Source of the DNA: Ornithinimicrobium sp. CNJ-824
GTDB lineage: Bacteria > Actinomycetota > Actinomycetes > Actinomycetales > Dermatophilaceae
DNA: 64,000 nucleotides
Assembly: GCF_001942405.1 (NCBI RefSeq)
Contig: NZ_MKKA01000055.1
Location: forward strand, 62,001-126,000
Reading direction: 5' to 3'
Under the pieces are notes generated by a model. The model was not told where the DNA came from and searched no databases. It was given only the letters and a program-made list of their open reading frames with translations. Below, in pieces: positions 19,572-28,566 of this stretch (positions within the stretch are counted from its first letter, which is position 1; the number at the start of each line of letters is the position of its first letter). A program made the position numbers and the translations under genes.

Positions 19572-22129
19572 ATGGAGGGTCCAGAGATCACGTTCGCCGA
19601 AGCCACGATCGACAACGGCAGCTTCGGCACCCGCACCGTCCGGTTCGAGACCGGGCGTCTGGCCAGGCAGGCCGGCGGCTCCGTCACCGCCTACCTCGAC
19701 GACGACACCATGCTCCTGTCGACCACGACGGCGGGCAAGTACCCCAAGGACCACTTCGACTTCTTCCCGCTGACGGTGGACGTCGAGGAGCGCATGTATG
19801 CCGCGGGCAAGATCCCGGGCAGCTTCTTCCGGCGTGAGGGCCGGCCGTCGACCGACGCCATCCTCACCTGCCGGCTCATCGACCGCCCGCTGCGCCCGAC
19901 CTTCGCCAAGGGCCTGCGCAACGAGGTCCAGGTCGTCATCACCGTCCTGTCGCTCAACCCCGACCACCAGTACGACGTGCTGGCGATCAACGCGGCGAGC
20001 GCCTCGACGCAGATCTCGGGCCTGCCCTTCAGCGGCCCGATCGGCGCCACCCGCGTCTCGCTCATCGACGGCCAGTGGGTCGCCTTCCCCAACTTCTCCG
20101 ACAGCGAGCGGTCGACCTTCGACATGGTCGTCGCCGGTCGCGTGGTCGGCGACGACGTCGCGATCATGATGGTCGAGGCCGAGTCGACCGACGCCACCTG
20201 GGACCTGGTGAAGAACGAGGGCAAGCAGGCTCCGACCGAGGAGGTCGTCGCCGAGGGCCTGGAGGCGTCCAAGACGTTCATCAAGGCCCTGTGCGAGGCC
20301 CAGGCCCAGCTGGCCGCCGGCTCCGCCAAGGAGGTCCAGGAGTTCCCGCGCTTCCTCGACTACGAGGACGACGCGTACGCCGCCGTCGAGGAGGCCACCG
20401 CGGCCGACCTCGCCGAGGCGCTGCAGATATCCGGCAAGCAGGAGCGGGAGGCCCGCATCGACGAGATCAAGATCGCGATGAAGAGCAAGCTCCTGGGCCT
20501 GCACTGGGACGCCGCCGGCGACAGCGACGTGACCGAGGAGGCGCCCTTCGCCGGGCGCGACAAGGAGCTGAACGCCGCCTACCGCGCCGTGCAGAAGAAG
20601 CTCATCCGCGAGCGCATCCTGCGCGACGAGGTCCGCATCGACGGGCGTGGCCTGCGGGACATCCGCGCGCTCAGCGCCGAGGTCGAGGTCATCCCGCGGG
20701 CGCACGGCTCGGCTATCTTCGAGCGGGGCGAGACCCAGATCATGGGCGTCACCACGCTGAACATGCTCCGGATGGAGCAGCAGTTGGACACCCTCTCGCC
20801 GGTGAGCCGCAAGCGCTACATGCACAACTACAACTTCCCGCCCTACAGCACCGGTGAGACCGGGCGCGTGGGCTCCCCGAAGCGTCGCGAGATCGGGCAC
20901 GGTGCGCTCGCCGAGCGTGCCCTCATGCCGGTCCTGCCGACCCGCGAGGAGTTCCCGTACGCCATCCGCCAGGTGTCCGAGGCGCTCGGCTCCAACGGGT
21001 CGACCTCGATGGGCTCGGTCTGCGCGTCCACGATGTCGCTGCTCAACGCCGGTGTGCCGCTGCGCGCCCCGGTCGCGGGCATCGCGATGGGCCTGGTGTC
21101 GGCGGAGGTGGACGGTCAGATGCGCTATGCCGCGCTGACCGACATCCTCGGCGCCGAGGACGCCTTCGGCGACATGGACTTCAAGGTCGCCGGCACCAAG
21201 GAGTTCGTCACCGCGATCCAGCTGGACACCAAGCTCGACGGCATCCCCGCCGACGTGCTCGGCGGTGCGCTGACCCAGGCGCGCGACGCCCGGTTGCACA
21301 TCCTCGACGTGATGAACGAGGCCATCGACGCCCCGGACGAGATGAGCCCCTACGCCCCGCGCGTCATCTCGGTCAAGGTCCCGGTCGACAAGATCGGCGA
21401 GGTCATCGGCCCGAAGGGCAAGATGATCAACCAGATCCAGGAGGACACCGGCGCGACATCTCGATCGAGGACGACGGCACCGTCTACATCGGCGCGACCG
21501 ACGGCCCGTCGGCCGAGGCGGCCCGGGCCGCGGTCAACGCGATCGCCAACCCGCAGATGCCCGAGGTGGGCGAGCGCTTCCTGGGGACCGTGGTCAAGAC
21601 CACGACCTTCGGGGCGTTCATCTCCCTGCTCCCCGGCAAGGACGGGCTGCTGCACATCTCCGAGATCCGCAAGCTCGTCGGCGGCCGGCGCATCGACGCC
21701 GTGGAGGACGTGCTGTCCGTGGGCCAGAAGGTCCAGGTGGAGCTCAAGGAGATCGACCCGCGCGGCAAGCTCTCCCTCGCGGCCGTCGTCGCCGAGGACG
21801 CCGAGGGCACCGGAGCGGACGCGGGCGCGTCGGGGGCCGAGCAGGTCACCACGGCCGCCGCCGAGGCCGAGGCCCCGCAGCTGCCGGGCGCCGAGACCGA
21901 GGCCCCCGTGGCCGACGCCCCGGCGGCGGACGCCCCGGCCGCGCAGGACGCGGACGGAGCGGAGTCGGACGACCAGGCCGGAGCCGGTGACGCGGGCGGG
22001 TCCTCCGCCGACGGCGAGGGCGGCGACCGCCCCCGGCGTCAGCGTCGCCGTCGTGGCGGCCGCGGACGCGGTGGCAACGGCACCGGTGAGGGTGGCGGCG
22101 AGTCCGAGGGCGGCTCCTCCGAGAGCTGA
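19572..22129 (+). CDS. pnp: Polyribonucleotide nucleotidyltransferase (apparent frameshift)
   Basis: PNPase degrades RNA phosphorolytically from the 3' end. The ATG at 19572 has AAGGAGGG upstream; an in-frame ATG ten codons earlier lacks one. Two RNase PH domains are followed by a KH domain ([17 protein letters not shown], about residues 605-625). The frame then breaks at about 21454, where one G is missing in ggc gcg gac. The S1 domain ([17 protein letters not shown]) continues in the next frame to the stop at 22127. The protein ends in an unusual Ala/Glu/Asp-rich stretch of about 70 residues and a basic [13 protein letters not shown] tail, likely RNA-binding. Restored length is about 853. 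Confidence 0.95.
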
Positions 22130-22150
22130 CCCTCCCGCCTGAACGACAGA

Positions 22151-22183
22151 GGGCGGGCCCGGACCAATCGTCCGGGCCCGCCC
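22151..22183 (+). terminator. Terminator after pnp
   Basis: A perfect 14-pair stem, 22151-22164 with 22170-22183, closes on the loop CAATC and is followed by TTCGTCG. It is one of the strongest stem-loops in the window and separates pnp from the convergent small gene at 22212-22373. Confidence 0.9.
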
Positions 22184-22211
22184 TTCGTCGTGCCGTGGTC
22201 CGTGGGCCGCC

Positions 22212-22373
22212 TCAGGCGGCCGAGCGCGTGGTGCGCGGGGCGCGGTCGACCCGCGCCGCCTCACCGACGTGCCAGCGCATCTCCATCCGGGTTCGGCCGT
22301 GCGCGTCGGTCACGGGGACCCACGACATCAAGGCCGTGCCGGGTGTCCTGCGCAGTTGTCGTACCTGGGTCAT
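22212..22373 (-). CDS. 53-residue protein of unknown function
   Basis: A small basic protein that I do not recognise. It begins MTQVRQLRRTPGTALMSWVP, has a central VTDAHGRTRMEMRWHVGE and ends in a run rich in Arg, Thr and Ala. It has no signal peptide, cysteine or membrane segment. Support for its being real is the ribosome binding site AGGAGGTGG five bases before the ATG at 22373, the strong pnp terminator placed just beyond its stop, and the A/T-rich repeat region upstream. The Trp-rich beta-like middle could be a small single-domain DNA- or RNA-binding protein, but that is a guess. Confidence 0.7.
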   Translation of the reverse strand: MTQVRQLRRTPGTALMSWVPVTDAHGRTRMEMRWHVGEAARVDRAPRTTRSAA

Positions 22374-22410
22374 GGTTCCCACCTCCTGCCGGTCGTCGTC
22401 GACCAGGCTC

Positions 22411-22450
22411 GTTCATCTTCTGTTCACCTACCGTACATGAAAAGATGAAC
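22411..22450. promoter_or_regulatory. 9-bp inverted repeat in the promoter region of the 53-residue gene
   Basis: GTTCATCTT at 22411-22419 is the exact inverse of AAGATGAAC at 22442-22450, 22 bases apart. GTTCACC at 22422-22428, a related half-site, lies between. The stretch is unusually A/T-rich for this genome. It is placed where the minus-strand promoter of the small gene should be. Confidence 0.55.
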
Positions 22451-22519
22451 GGAAGATAGACGGCAAGGGGTTCGACGGCGCGTCCTGGCCGGTGGGCGGC
22501 CCGTCGGAGGCTGCCGGTC

Positions 22520-22538
22520 AGGTGAACGAAAGGTGAAC
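22520..22538. promoter_or_regulatory. Direct repeat AGGTGAAC with 11-bp period
   Basis: AGGTGAAC occurs at 22520-22527 and 22531-22538, one helical turn apart. It is the reverse complement of the half-site at 22422, so the gap 22374-22552 holds at least three such sites. They may bind the adjacent GntR-family regulator. Confidence 0.4.
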
Positions 22539-22552
22539 GGGGCGGCCCCGGC

Positions 22553-22906
22553 TCACCACCGGGCGCGCAGCACGCCTACGGCCTCCTCGAGGCCGAGACC
22601 GCCGCTCCGGGCCTCGCGGACGAACCGGGCGGCGGCCGCGTCGAGCTCCGCGCCCGCCCCGCTCCCGGGAGGGGCGAGCACGACGGTGCCGTTCCGACCC
22701 CGGGTCTCCACGTGTCCCTCCGCCTCGAGCTGGCGGTAGGCCTTGGCGACGGTGTTGGCCGCGACGCCGAGGTCGGCGGCGAGCCGGCGCACGGTCGGCA
22801 GCCGGGTCCCGGGCAGGAGCAGCCCGTCCCGGACCGATCCGACCACCTGGTCGCAGAGCTGCTGGAAGACCGGGGTCCGGATCCCCGGGTCGACGGTGAA
22901 CCTCAC
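22553..22906 (-). CDS. GntR family regulator, YtrA-type (short)
   Basis: A 117-residue transcription factor. It has an N-terminal winged helix (PVFQQLCDQVVGSVRDGLL, LPTVRRLAADLGVAANTVAKAY, RQLEAEGHVETRGRNGTVV) and only about 40 residues after it. This is the YtrA/short-GntR layout that often regulates neighbouring membrane proteins. I chose the GTG at 22906 because it directly precedes the domain. It follows the acyltransferase/AzlCD operon on the same strand by 25 bases and may be co-transcribed with it, and it lies next to the GGTGAAC repeats. Confidence 0.85.
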   Translation of the reverse strand: MRFTVDPGIRTPVFQQLCDQVVGSVRDGLLLPGTRLPTVRRLAADLGVAANTVAKAYRQLEAEGHVETRGRNGTVVLAPPGSGAGAELDAAAARFVREARSGGLGLEEAVGVLRARW

Positions 22907-22931
22907 CGGCCCAGCATGACAGCCGGCCGGG

Positions 22932-24101
22932 TCAGCGGAGGGGAACCTGCCGGGTGAGGGCGGCGACCCCGGCCTCCAGCGGGCCGCGGACCCCGGCCCG
23001 GGCGAAGGCCGCACCCACCACGAGGGCGGCCAGGGCGTGCAGGGCCAGTGCCCCGGGTCCGCCCACGCCCAGCGGGCTGGCCATGACGAGCACGTGGGTG
23101 GTGTAGAGCGTCAGCGTCGTCGAACCCGCACCCGCGAGGACCACCCACGGCGCGCGGGGCAGGAGCCGGACGAGCACGAGCACCAGCCCCAGGACGAGCA
23201 GCGCGGTGCCGGCCGTGTGGGCCAGGTCCGCGACGCTGCCGCTGTGCGGCGACCACACGCCCAGCCACCAGGGCGAGCCGGTCGGGTGCACGCCGTACAT
23301 CCCGCGCCGGAGCTCCACCACCAGCTCGGGCCAGGGGGTGCCCGGCCGCCACCAGCTGGCCACCAGGTCGGCACGCGGACCCTCGGCGCGGGTGAGGCCG
23401 GCCGAGACGGCGAGGGCGAGCGCGGCCGTCCACGCCCCGACGAGCGCCAGCCTCGGCCCCCAGGCCGCCCGGCGCAGGTCCAGACGGCCCACCGCCAGGC
23501 CCACGAACAGGTAGGTCGCCCAGGTCAGCACGGGGTAGTAGCCGGTGAGCAGCAGTTCGCGCGCCAGCACGACCGGCTCGGTCAGGGACACCAGCGAGGG
23601 CACGACCGGCTGGGGCGGGCCCAGCTCGCGGCGCAGCAGGAGGCTGACCACGGGGGAGAGCAGGCCCCAGCCGACGGCCAGCGCGGCCAGCCGGCCCGGG
23701 CCCCAGTGCAGCACCGGCAGCGCGCAGCAGAACAGGACCCCGTAGAAGGTGAGGATGACCGCCAGGCCGGAGCCGAACAGGCCCAGCCACAGCCCCAGCA
23801 CCGCGACGAGCAGCGCCCGGACGAGCAGCCGCCGCCGGTGGCCGGAGACGCCGCGCAGCACGTCCCGGGTGGCCAGGCCGATGCCCACCCCCGCGAGCAC
23901 GGCGAACAACGCCGACGAGCGGCCCGCGACCAGCTCGAACAGCGGGTCGACCCCGCGGGCGGACCTCGGGTCCCGGGCCGGGACGAGGTGGGCGGCGAAC
24001 ATGCCGAGCAGGGCCAGCGCCCGGGCGACGTCGACGGCGACGACCCGGCCGCGCCCCGGCGCAGGGGTCCCTCGCGGCGCGACGACGCGGGTCAGGTCCA
24101 C
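22932..24101 (-). CDS. Heparan-alpha-glucosaminide acetyltransferase-like (DUF1624/DUF418) membrane protein
   Basis: A 389-residue polytopic protein with about ten hydrophobic segments. The start GRVVAVDVARALALLGMFAAHLV and the Arg-Ser-Ser-Ala loop in VAGRSSALFAVLAGV are typical of the DUF1624/DUF418 group of putative membrane acyltransferases. The real substrate is unknown. The GTG at 24101 overlaps the azlD stop by ten bases, so it is translationally coupled to the exporter genes. A shorter start cannot be excluded. Confidence 0.7.
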   Translation of the reverse strand: MDLTRVVAPRGTPAPGRGRVVAVDVARALALLGMFAAHLVPARDPRSARGVDPLFELVAGRSSALFAVLAGVGIGLATRDVLRGVSGHRRRLLVRALLVAVLGLWLGLFGSGLAVILTFYGVLFCCALPVLHWGPGRLAALAVGWGLLSPVVSLLLRRELGPPQPVVPSLVSLTEPVVLARELLLTGYYPVLTWATYLFVGLAVGRLDLRRAAWGPRLALVGAWTAALALAVSAGLTRAEGPRADLVASWWRPGTPWPELVVELRRGMYGVHPTGSPWWLGVWSPHSGSVADLAHTAGTALLVLGLVLVLVRLLPRAPWVVLAGAGSTTLTLYTTHVLVMASPLGVGGPGALALHALAALVVGAAFARAGVRGPLEAGVAALTRQVPLR

Positions 24102-24397
24102 AGCCGCACCAGGGCGGCCGTGACCGCGGCGAGGGCCACGACCACGAGGAACGGGGCCCGCAGCACCAGCAGGACCACCGCCACCCCCACCCCGGCGGCG
24201 CGCGCGTCGAGGGTGGGCACCCCGTCGGCGAGGAACCCCTGGGTGATGATCAGCGAGCTGAGCAGCGCGACCGTCAGCAGCGGGACGACCCGGTCGATCC
24301 ACGGCACCTCCAGCACCCGCTCGGGCACCAGGTAGCCCCCCAGCTTGAGCCCGTAGGCCAGGGCGCCGGCCGCCAGCACGGTGATCCACAGCGTCAC
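24092..24397 (-). CDS. azlD: AzlD family branched-chain amino acid transport subunit
   Basis: A 101-residue protein with four membrane segments and the AzlD pattern: GALAYGLKLGGYLVPERVLEVP, then a Leu/Val-rich helix and TLDARAAGVGVAVVLL. AzlD is the small partner of AzlC in branched-chain amino acid export. The GTG at 24397 overlaps the azlC stop by four bases. Confidence 0.9.
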   Translation of the reverse strand: MTLWITVLAAGALAYGLKLGGYLVPERVLEVPWIDRVVPLLTVALLSSLIITQGFLADGVPTLDARAAGVGVAVVLLVLRAPFLVVVALAAVTAALVRLWT

Positions 24398-25200
24398 GGC
24401 AGCTCCTCCGCCACGTGGCCGTCGTGCGGCCCGCCGTGCCGTCCCGGCGTCGCGTCGCGGGTCACCGGCAGCGGCGGCCCCGGGTCGTCCTCGCGGCCAC
24501 CTCGACGGGGCAGCCCGACGACGAGGGCCGCGGTGGCCCCCACGAGCACCTCGACGCCGGTCGGCACGAACGGTGCGCTGACCAGCGTCAGGACCATGGC
24601 CAGCACGGCGGCGGCCAGCGGCCCGGTCCGCCCGCCGGGCCCGCGGCCCACCAGCCGCGGCCAGACGAGCGCGACGAAGGCGGCGGCGGCCGCGGCGTCG
24701 AGACCGTAGGCCCGGGGGTCGCCCATCGCCTCCCCGGCCAGCGCCCCCAGCAGCGTCGTGCCCTGCCAGACGACGAACAGCGTCACCCCGGTCGTGAAGA
24801 ACCCCACCCGCGCCTGCTCGCGGGTGTCCTGCGCCAGGGCCACGGCCGTCGACTCGTCGATCGTCAGGTGGGCGGTGAGCGGGCGCACGAGCGGGCCCGG
24901 CCGCAGGACCCGGGACAGCTCCAGGCCGTAGAAGCCGTTGCGCAGGCCCAGCAGGGTGGAGGTGGCCACGGCCGCCGCCGCCCCTCCGCCGGAGCCGAGC
25001 ACCCCGTAGAGGGCGAACTGCGAGCCCCCGCTGAAGATGAGCAGGGAGGTCAGGACGGTCTGCCACACGCTCAGCCCGGCGGCCACCCCCAGTGCCCCGG
25101 CGCTGACCCCGTAGAGCCCGACCAGCCCCACGGCCAGCCCCTGCCGGGCGGCAGGCGTGCGCCACCAGGGGAGGGGGTATGCCGTGGGGCCCGCCGTCAC
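24394..25200 (-). CDS. azlC: AzlC family branched-chain amino acid exporter, large subunit
   Basis: A 268-residue membrane protein with six or seven hydrophobic segments. The AzlC signature FSGGSQFALYGVLGSGG is near residue 58, followed by LLGLRNGFYGLELSRVL and TIDESTAVALAQD. It should form the exporter with AzlD. The C-terminal 25 residues are polar and His/Gly-rich. The GTG start at 25200 overlaps the GNAT gene stop, so GNAT-azlC-azlD-acyltransferase form one coupled operon. Confidence 0.92.
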   Translation of the reverse strand: MTAGPTAYPLPWWRTPAARQGLAVGLVGLYGVSAGALGVAAGLSVWQTVLTSLLIFSGGSQFALYGVLGSGGGAAAAVATSTLLGLRNGFYGLELSRVLRPGPLVRPLTAHLTIDESTAVALAQDTREQARVGFFTTGVTLFVVWQGTTLLGALAGEAMGDPRAYGLDAAAAAAFVALVWPRLVGRGPGGRTGPLAAAVLAMVLTLVSAPFVPTGVEVLVGATAALVVGLPRRGGREDDPGPPLPVTRDATPGRHGGPHDGHVAEELP

Positions 25201-25805
25201 AGCCCCGCCACCAGGCGCACCTCGCGGGCCGTGCGTCCGTCGTCGTCGACGACCCGGTCGCGCCAGGCGCCGTCCGGGGCGAACCCGGCGCCCTGCAGGA
25301 AGGCGCGGGTGCCGCCCGCGTCGGCCAGGACCCAGGCGACCACGGCCTCCAGGTCGTCCGACCCCGCCCGCAGGGTGTCCACGGCCGCGTTGAGCAGGCG
25401 GGACCCGTGCCCGGCCCGTCGGGCCTCGGGGTGGACGCCGCCCTCCAGCACCGTGCCGGTCCGGTCCGGCTCGTGGCCGGGCTCGTCCTCCGCCGGGCCG
25501 ACCGCGACGTAGCCGACGACCTGGGGGCCGGCCGTGGCCACGAGCAGCCGGTGGCGCGGCGACGGGGGCGACTCGAGCGAGCGACGCCATACCCCCGCGA
25601 AGCGCGGGCCGGTGAGCGCGTCCAGCACCTCCGCCGAGAGCAGGTCGCGCAGCTCGTGCTGCCAGACGAAGGCCTGGACCAGCCCGACCGCGGGGGCGTC
25701 GCTGGGGCGGGCGGTGCGCACGGCGGCGTCGGCCAGCGGCCCAGGGGCGCCGTGGCCGTGGCCGCGGGCGTGCGGCAGGTCGGGGGGAGGGTCCTGGGAA
25801 GTCAT
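25197..25805 (-). CDS. GNAT family N-acetyltransferase
   Basis: A 202-residue acetyltransferase. After a polar 35-residue N-terminus come the GNAT strands and motif [23 protein letters not shown], which binds the acetyl-CoA pyrophosphate (R-x2-GxGxxLL). The substrate is not evident. It is the first gene of the operon with azlCD, so it might modify the exported amino acid or a related metabolite. The ATG at 25805 is preceded by GAGACT seven bases away, a weak -10. Confidence 0.85.
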   Translation of the reverse strand: MTSQDPPPDLPHARGHGHGAPGPLADAAVRTARPSDAPAVGLVQAFVWQHELRDLLSAEVLDALTGPRFAGVWRRSLESPPSPRHRLLVATAGPQVVGYVAVGPAEDEPGHEPDRTGTVLEGGVHPEARRAGHGSRLLNAAVDTLRAGSDDLEAVVAWVLADAGGTRAFLQGAGFAPDGAWRDRVVDDDGRTAREVRLVAGL

Positions 25806-25926
25806 CGGGCACAGTCTCCCACCTGCCGGGGACAGGCCCCCGGCCCCGGCCCGGTATGACACCGATCCCGGCGGGCGACGGAACATCTGTCACAGGGCCG
25901 GGGGTGATCTCTGGCACACTGGAGGC

Positions 25927-26962
25927 ATGTACGGCAACGACTTCGGCGAGGGCGCCGACCAGCAGGCGCCGCTGAACGCCACCGAGACCGAGGACTACCA
26001 GCAGGCGCTGGCCGAGCACATGGCCTACTTCGACCGGCTCGTGGCCGACGACCAGCGGATCGAGCCGCGCGACGCCATGCCGGAGGCCTACCGCAAGACG
26101 CTGATCCGGCAGATCGCCCAGCACGCGCACTCGGAGATCATCGGGATGCAGCCGGAGGGGAACTGGATCAGCCGGGCCCCCAGCCTGCGCCGCAAGGCGA
26201 TCCTCATGGCCAAGGTGCAGGACGAGGCCGGGCACGGGCTCTACCTCTACTCGGCGGCCGAGACCCTCGGCGTGGACCGGTCCGAGCTGCTCGACAAGTT
26301 GCACTCCGGGCAGCAGAAGTACTCCTCCATCTTCAACTACCCCACCCTGACCTGGGCCGACGTGGCGCGATCGGCTGGCTCGTCGACGGCGCGGCGATCA
26401 TGAACCAGGTGCCGCTGTGCCGCTGCTCCTACGGCCCCTACGCCCGCGCGATGGTCCGGGTGTGCAAGGAGGAGTCCTTCCACCAGCGGCAGGGCTTCGA
26501 GATCCTCTGGACGTTGTCCAAGGGGACCGACGCCCAGCGCGCGATGCTGCAGGACGCCGCGGACCGCTGGTGGTGGCCGGCCCTGATGATGTTCGGGCCG
26601 CCGGACTCGGGCGAGAAGGCCACCGAGGGCCACACCGCCCAGTCGATGGCGTGGGGCATCAAGCGGTTCACCAACGACGACCTGCGCCAGAAGTTCGTCG
26701 ACATGACCGTCCCCCAGGCGCACAAGCTCGGCATCACCCTGCCGACCCGGACCTGCGCTGGAACGAGGAGCGGGGGCACTGGGACTTCGGTCAGATCGAC
26801 TGGGACGAGTTCTGGCGGGTGCTCAAGGGCGACGGACCCTGCAACGCCCAGCGGATCGCCACCCGGGTCGCCGCCCACGAGGACGGTGCCTGGGTCCGGG
26901 AGGCCGCCGCCGCCCACGCCGAGAAGGTCGTCGCCCGGGCGGCCCAGGGGGCGGTGGCATGA
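25927..26962 (+). CDS. paaA: Phenylacetyl-CoA epoxidase subunit PaaA (two apparent frameshifts)
   Basis: PaaA is the catalytic diiron subunit of the ring-epoxidising enzyme for phenylacetyl-CoA. The start reads through [27 protein letters not shown], which includes the iron-ligand E-x2-H helix. The frame then breaks at about 26364 (a missing G in gtg ggc gcg atc). It continues with [26 protein letters not shown] (second ligand set) and [17 protein letters not shown] second break at about 26743 (a missing C in ctg ccc gac) leads into [19 protein letters not shown] to the stop at 26960. Restored length is about 345 residues, with no lost motif. The paaB ATG overlaps its stop. Confidence 0.93.
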
Positions 26963-27243
26963 GCTCGACCTGGCCCCTGTGGGAGGTCTTCGTGCGGACC
27001 CGGCGCGGCCTGTCCCACGGGCACGTGGGGTCCCTGCACGCCCCCGACGCCGAGATGGCCCTGCGCAACGCCCGGGACCTCTACACCCGCCGGCAGGAGG
27101 GCGTCTCGATCTGGGTCGTGGCCTCCGAGGACATCACCGCCTCCAGCCCCGACGAGCGCGACAGCTTCTTCGACCCCGCCGCCGACAAGGTCTACCGGCA
27201 CCCGACGTTCTACGACGTGCCCGAGGACGTGGAGTACCTGTGA
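26959..27243 (+). CDS. paaB: Phenylacetyl-CoA epoxidase subunit PaaB
   Basis: PaaB is the small bridging subunit that holds the PaaABC epoxidase together. The 94-residue protein has the expected length and pattern: [23 protein letters not shown], then [18 protein letters not shown] and a C-terminal [18 protein letters not shown] overlap with paaA and GTGA overlap with paaC show tight coupling. Confidence 0.95.
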   Translation: MSSTWPLWEVFVRTRRGLSHGHVGSLHAPDAEMALRNARDLYTRRQEGVSIWVVASEDITASSPDERDSFFDPAADKVYRHPTFYDVPEDVEYL

Positions 27244-28001
27244 CCGGCCTGCACACCGCCTACCTGCTGGGGCTGGGCGACGACGCGCTGATCTACGCCC
27301 AGCGGCTGGGGGAGTGGCTCACCCACGCCCCCCAGATCGAGGAGGACATGGCCCTGGGCAACGTGGGCCTGGACCTGCTCGGCCAGGCGCGGGCGCTGCT
27401 GACCCGGGCCGGCGAGGTCGAGGGCGCGGACCCGCCCCGGGACGAGGACGCGCTGGCGATGCTGCGGGACGAGCGGGAGTTCCGCAACGTGCAGCTCGTC
27501 GAGCAGCCGCGCGGCGACTTCGCGCACGAGATGGCCCGGCTGCTGTGGTTCTCGACCTACCAGGCCGAGCTCTACGCCCGCCTGGTCGACTCCGCCGACG
27601 AGACCCTCGCCGGCGTGGCCCGCAAGGCGGTCAAGGAGGTCGACTACCACCGCGACCACGCCACCCAGTGGGTGCTGCGGCTCGGCGACGGCACCGAGGA
27701 GAGCCATGCCCGCATGCAGGCGGCGCTCGAGGCGGTCCAGCCCTACGTCGCCGAGCTGGGCGAGGACCACGACGCCGCCCGGTGGGCCGCGGACCAGGGC
27801 ATCGGCGTCCTGCCCTCCACCCTCGTCGAGCCGGTGACCACGGCCGTGCACGACGTGCTCGCCCGCGCGACGCTGACCGTGCCCGACGCGCCCCGCTGGC
27901 ACGCCCGCGGGGGACGGGAAGGCCTGCACTCCGAGGCCCTGGGCTACCTCCTGGCCGAGATGCAGCACATCGCGCGCAGCCATCCCGGCGCCACCTGGTG
28001 A
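27240..28001 (+). CDS. paaC: Phenylacetyl-CoA epoxidase subunit PaaC
   Basis: PaaC is the structural, non-catalytic ferritin-like subunit. The 253-residue protein shows [35 protein letters not shown] and [23 protein letters not shown]. These are typical of the family. The GTG start overlaps the paaB stop. An 18-base gap separates it from paaD. Confidence 0.95.
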   Translation: MTGLHTAYLLGLGDDALIYAQRLGEWLTHAPQIEEDMALGNVGLDLLGQARALLTRAGEVEGADPPRDEDALAMLRDEREFRNVQLVEQPRGDFAHEMARLLWFSTYQAELYARLVDSADETLAGVARKAVKEVDYHRDHATQWVLRLGDGTEESHARMQAALEAVQPYVAELGEDHDAARWAADQGIGVLPSTLVEPVTTAVHDVLARATLTVPDAPRWHARGGREGLHSEALGYLLAEMQHIARSHPGATW

Positions 28002-28018
28002 GGGGAGGCGCCGCGGGT

Positions 28019-28558
28019 ATGACGTCTCGCACCGGCACCGGCACCGGCACCGGCACCGCCCGCCCGGACCTCGACGAGGTCGAACGGGCCGTCCGCGCCG
28101 TGCCCGACCCCGAGATCCCGGTCATCACCATCGACGACCTGGGCGTCGTCCGGGAGGTCGAGCGCGTGGACACCCCCGAGGGCCCGGGGCTGCGGGTGAC
28201 GATCACCCCGACCTACTCCGGGTGCCCCGCGATGCGGGTCATGGAGGAGGACGTGGTCGCCGCCGGCCGGCGCGCGGGCGTCCCCGTCGAGGTGGTCACC
28301 CGGCTCTCGCCGGCCTGGACGACCGACTGGATGAGCGAGCGGGGCCGCGAGCAGCTCCTGCGCTTCGGCATCGCCCCGCCCACCGGCCAGCGGGCGCACG
28401 GGCCGGTGCCCGTCGGGCTGTCCGTGCGCCAGGTCGCCTGCCCCCGGTGCGGGTCGACCGACACCGAGGAGGTGGCCCGCTTCGGGTCGACCGCCTGCAA
28501 GGCCCTGCGGCGTTGCCTGGCCTGCCGCGAGCCGTTCGACGAGTTCAAGACCCTCTAG
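28019..28558 (+). CDS. paaD: PaaD, iron-sulfur assembly factor for the epoxidase (MIP18 family)
   Basis: PaaD is needed to mature the PaaE reductase. The 179-residue protein has the MIP18/DUF59 core (VPDPEIPVITIDDLGVVREV, ITPTYSGCPAM) and the PaaD-specific C-terminal zinc-ribbon CPRCGS...CKALRRCLAC. Its first residues are a Thr-Gly repeat from a hexanucleotide repeat (28031-28060). The ATG at 28019 lies inside GGTATGACG with AGGGGAGG upstream. Confidence 0.93.
   Translation: MTSRTGTGTGTGTARPDLDEVERAVRAVPDPEIPVITIDDLGVVREVERVDTPEGPGLRVTITPTYSGCPAMRVMEEDVVAAGRRAGVPVEVVTRLSPAWTTDWMSERGREQLLRFGIAPPTGQRAHGPVPVGLSVRQVACPRCGSTDTEEVARFGSTACKALRRCLACREPFDEFKTL
28031..28060. repeat. ACCGGC hexanucleotide repeat at the paaD N-terminus
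   Basis: Four perfect ACCGGC copies (28031-28054) and one near copy (28055-28060) encode Gly-Thr repeats. The period is six, so changes in copy number would alter length without shifting the frame. Confidence 0.9.
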
Positions 28559-28566
28559 GAGCCTGC

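Noticed and set aside
22151-22183. A riboswitch or small RNA after pnp
   Set aside because: The structure is a single perfect hairpin immediately after a stop codon, which a terminator explains.
25806-25926. A PaaR (TetR-type) operator before paaA
   Set aside because: I could not find a clear dyad there. The only signal is a weak CACACT hexamer close to the start codon, so I did not call an operator.
28031-28060. Phase-variable frame-switching at paaD
   Set aside because: The unit length is six, so repeat slippage would not change the frame.
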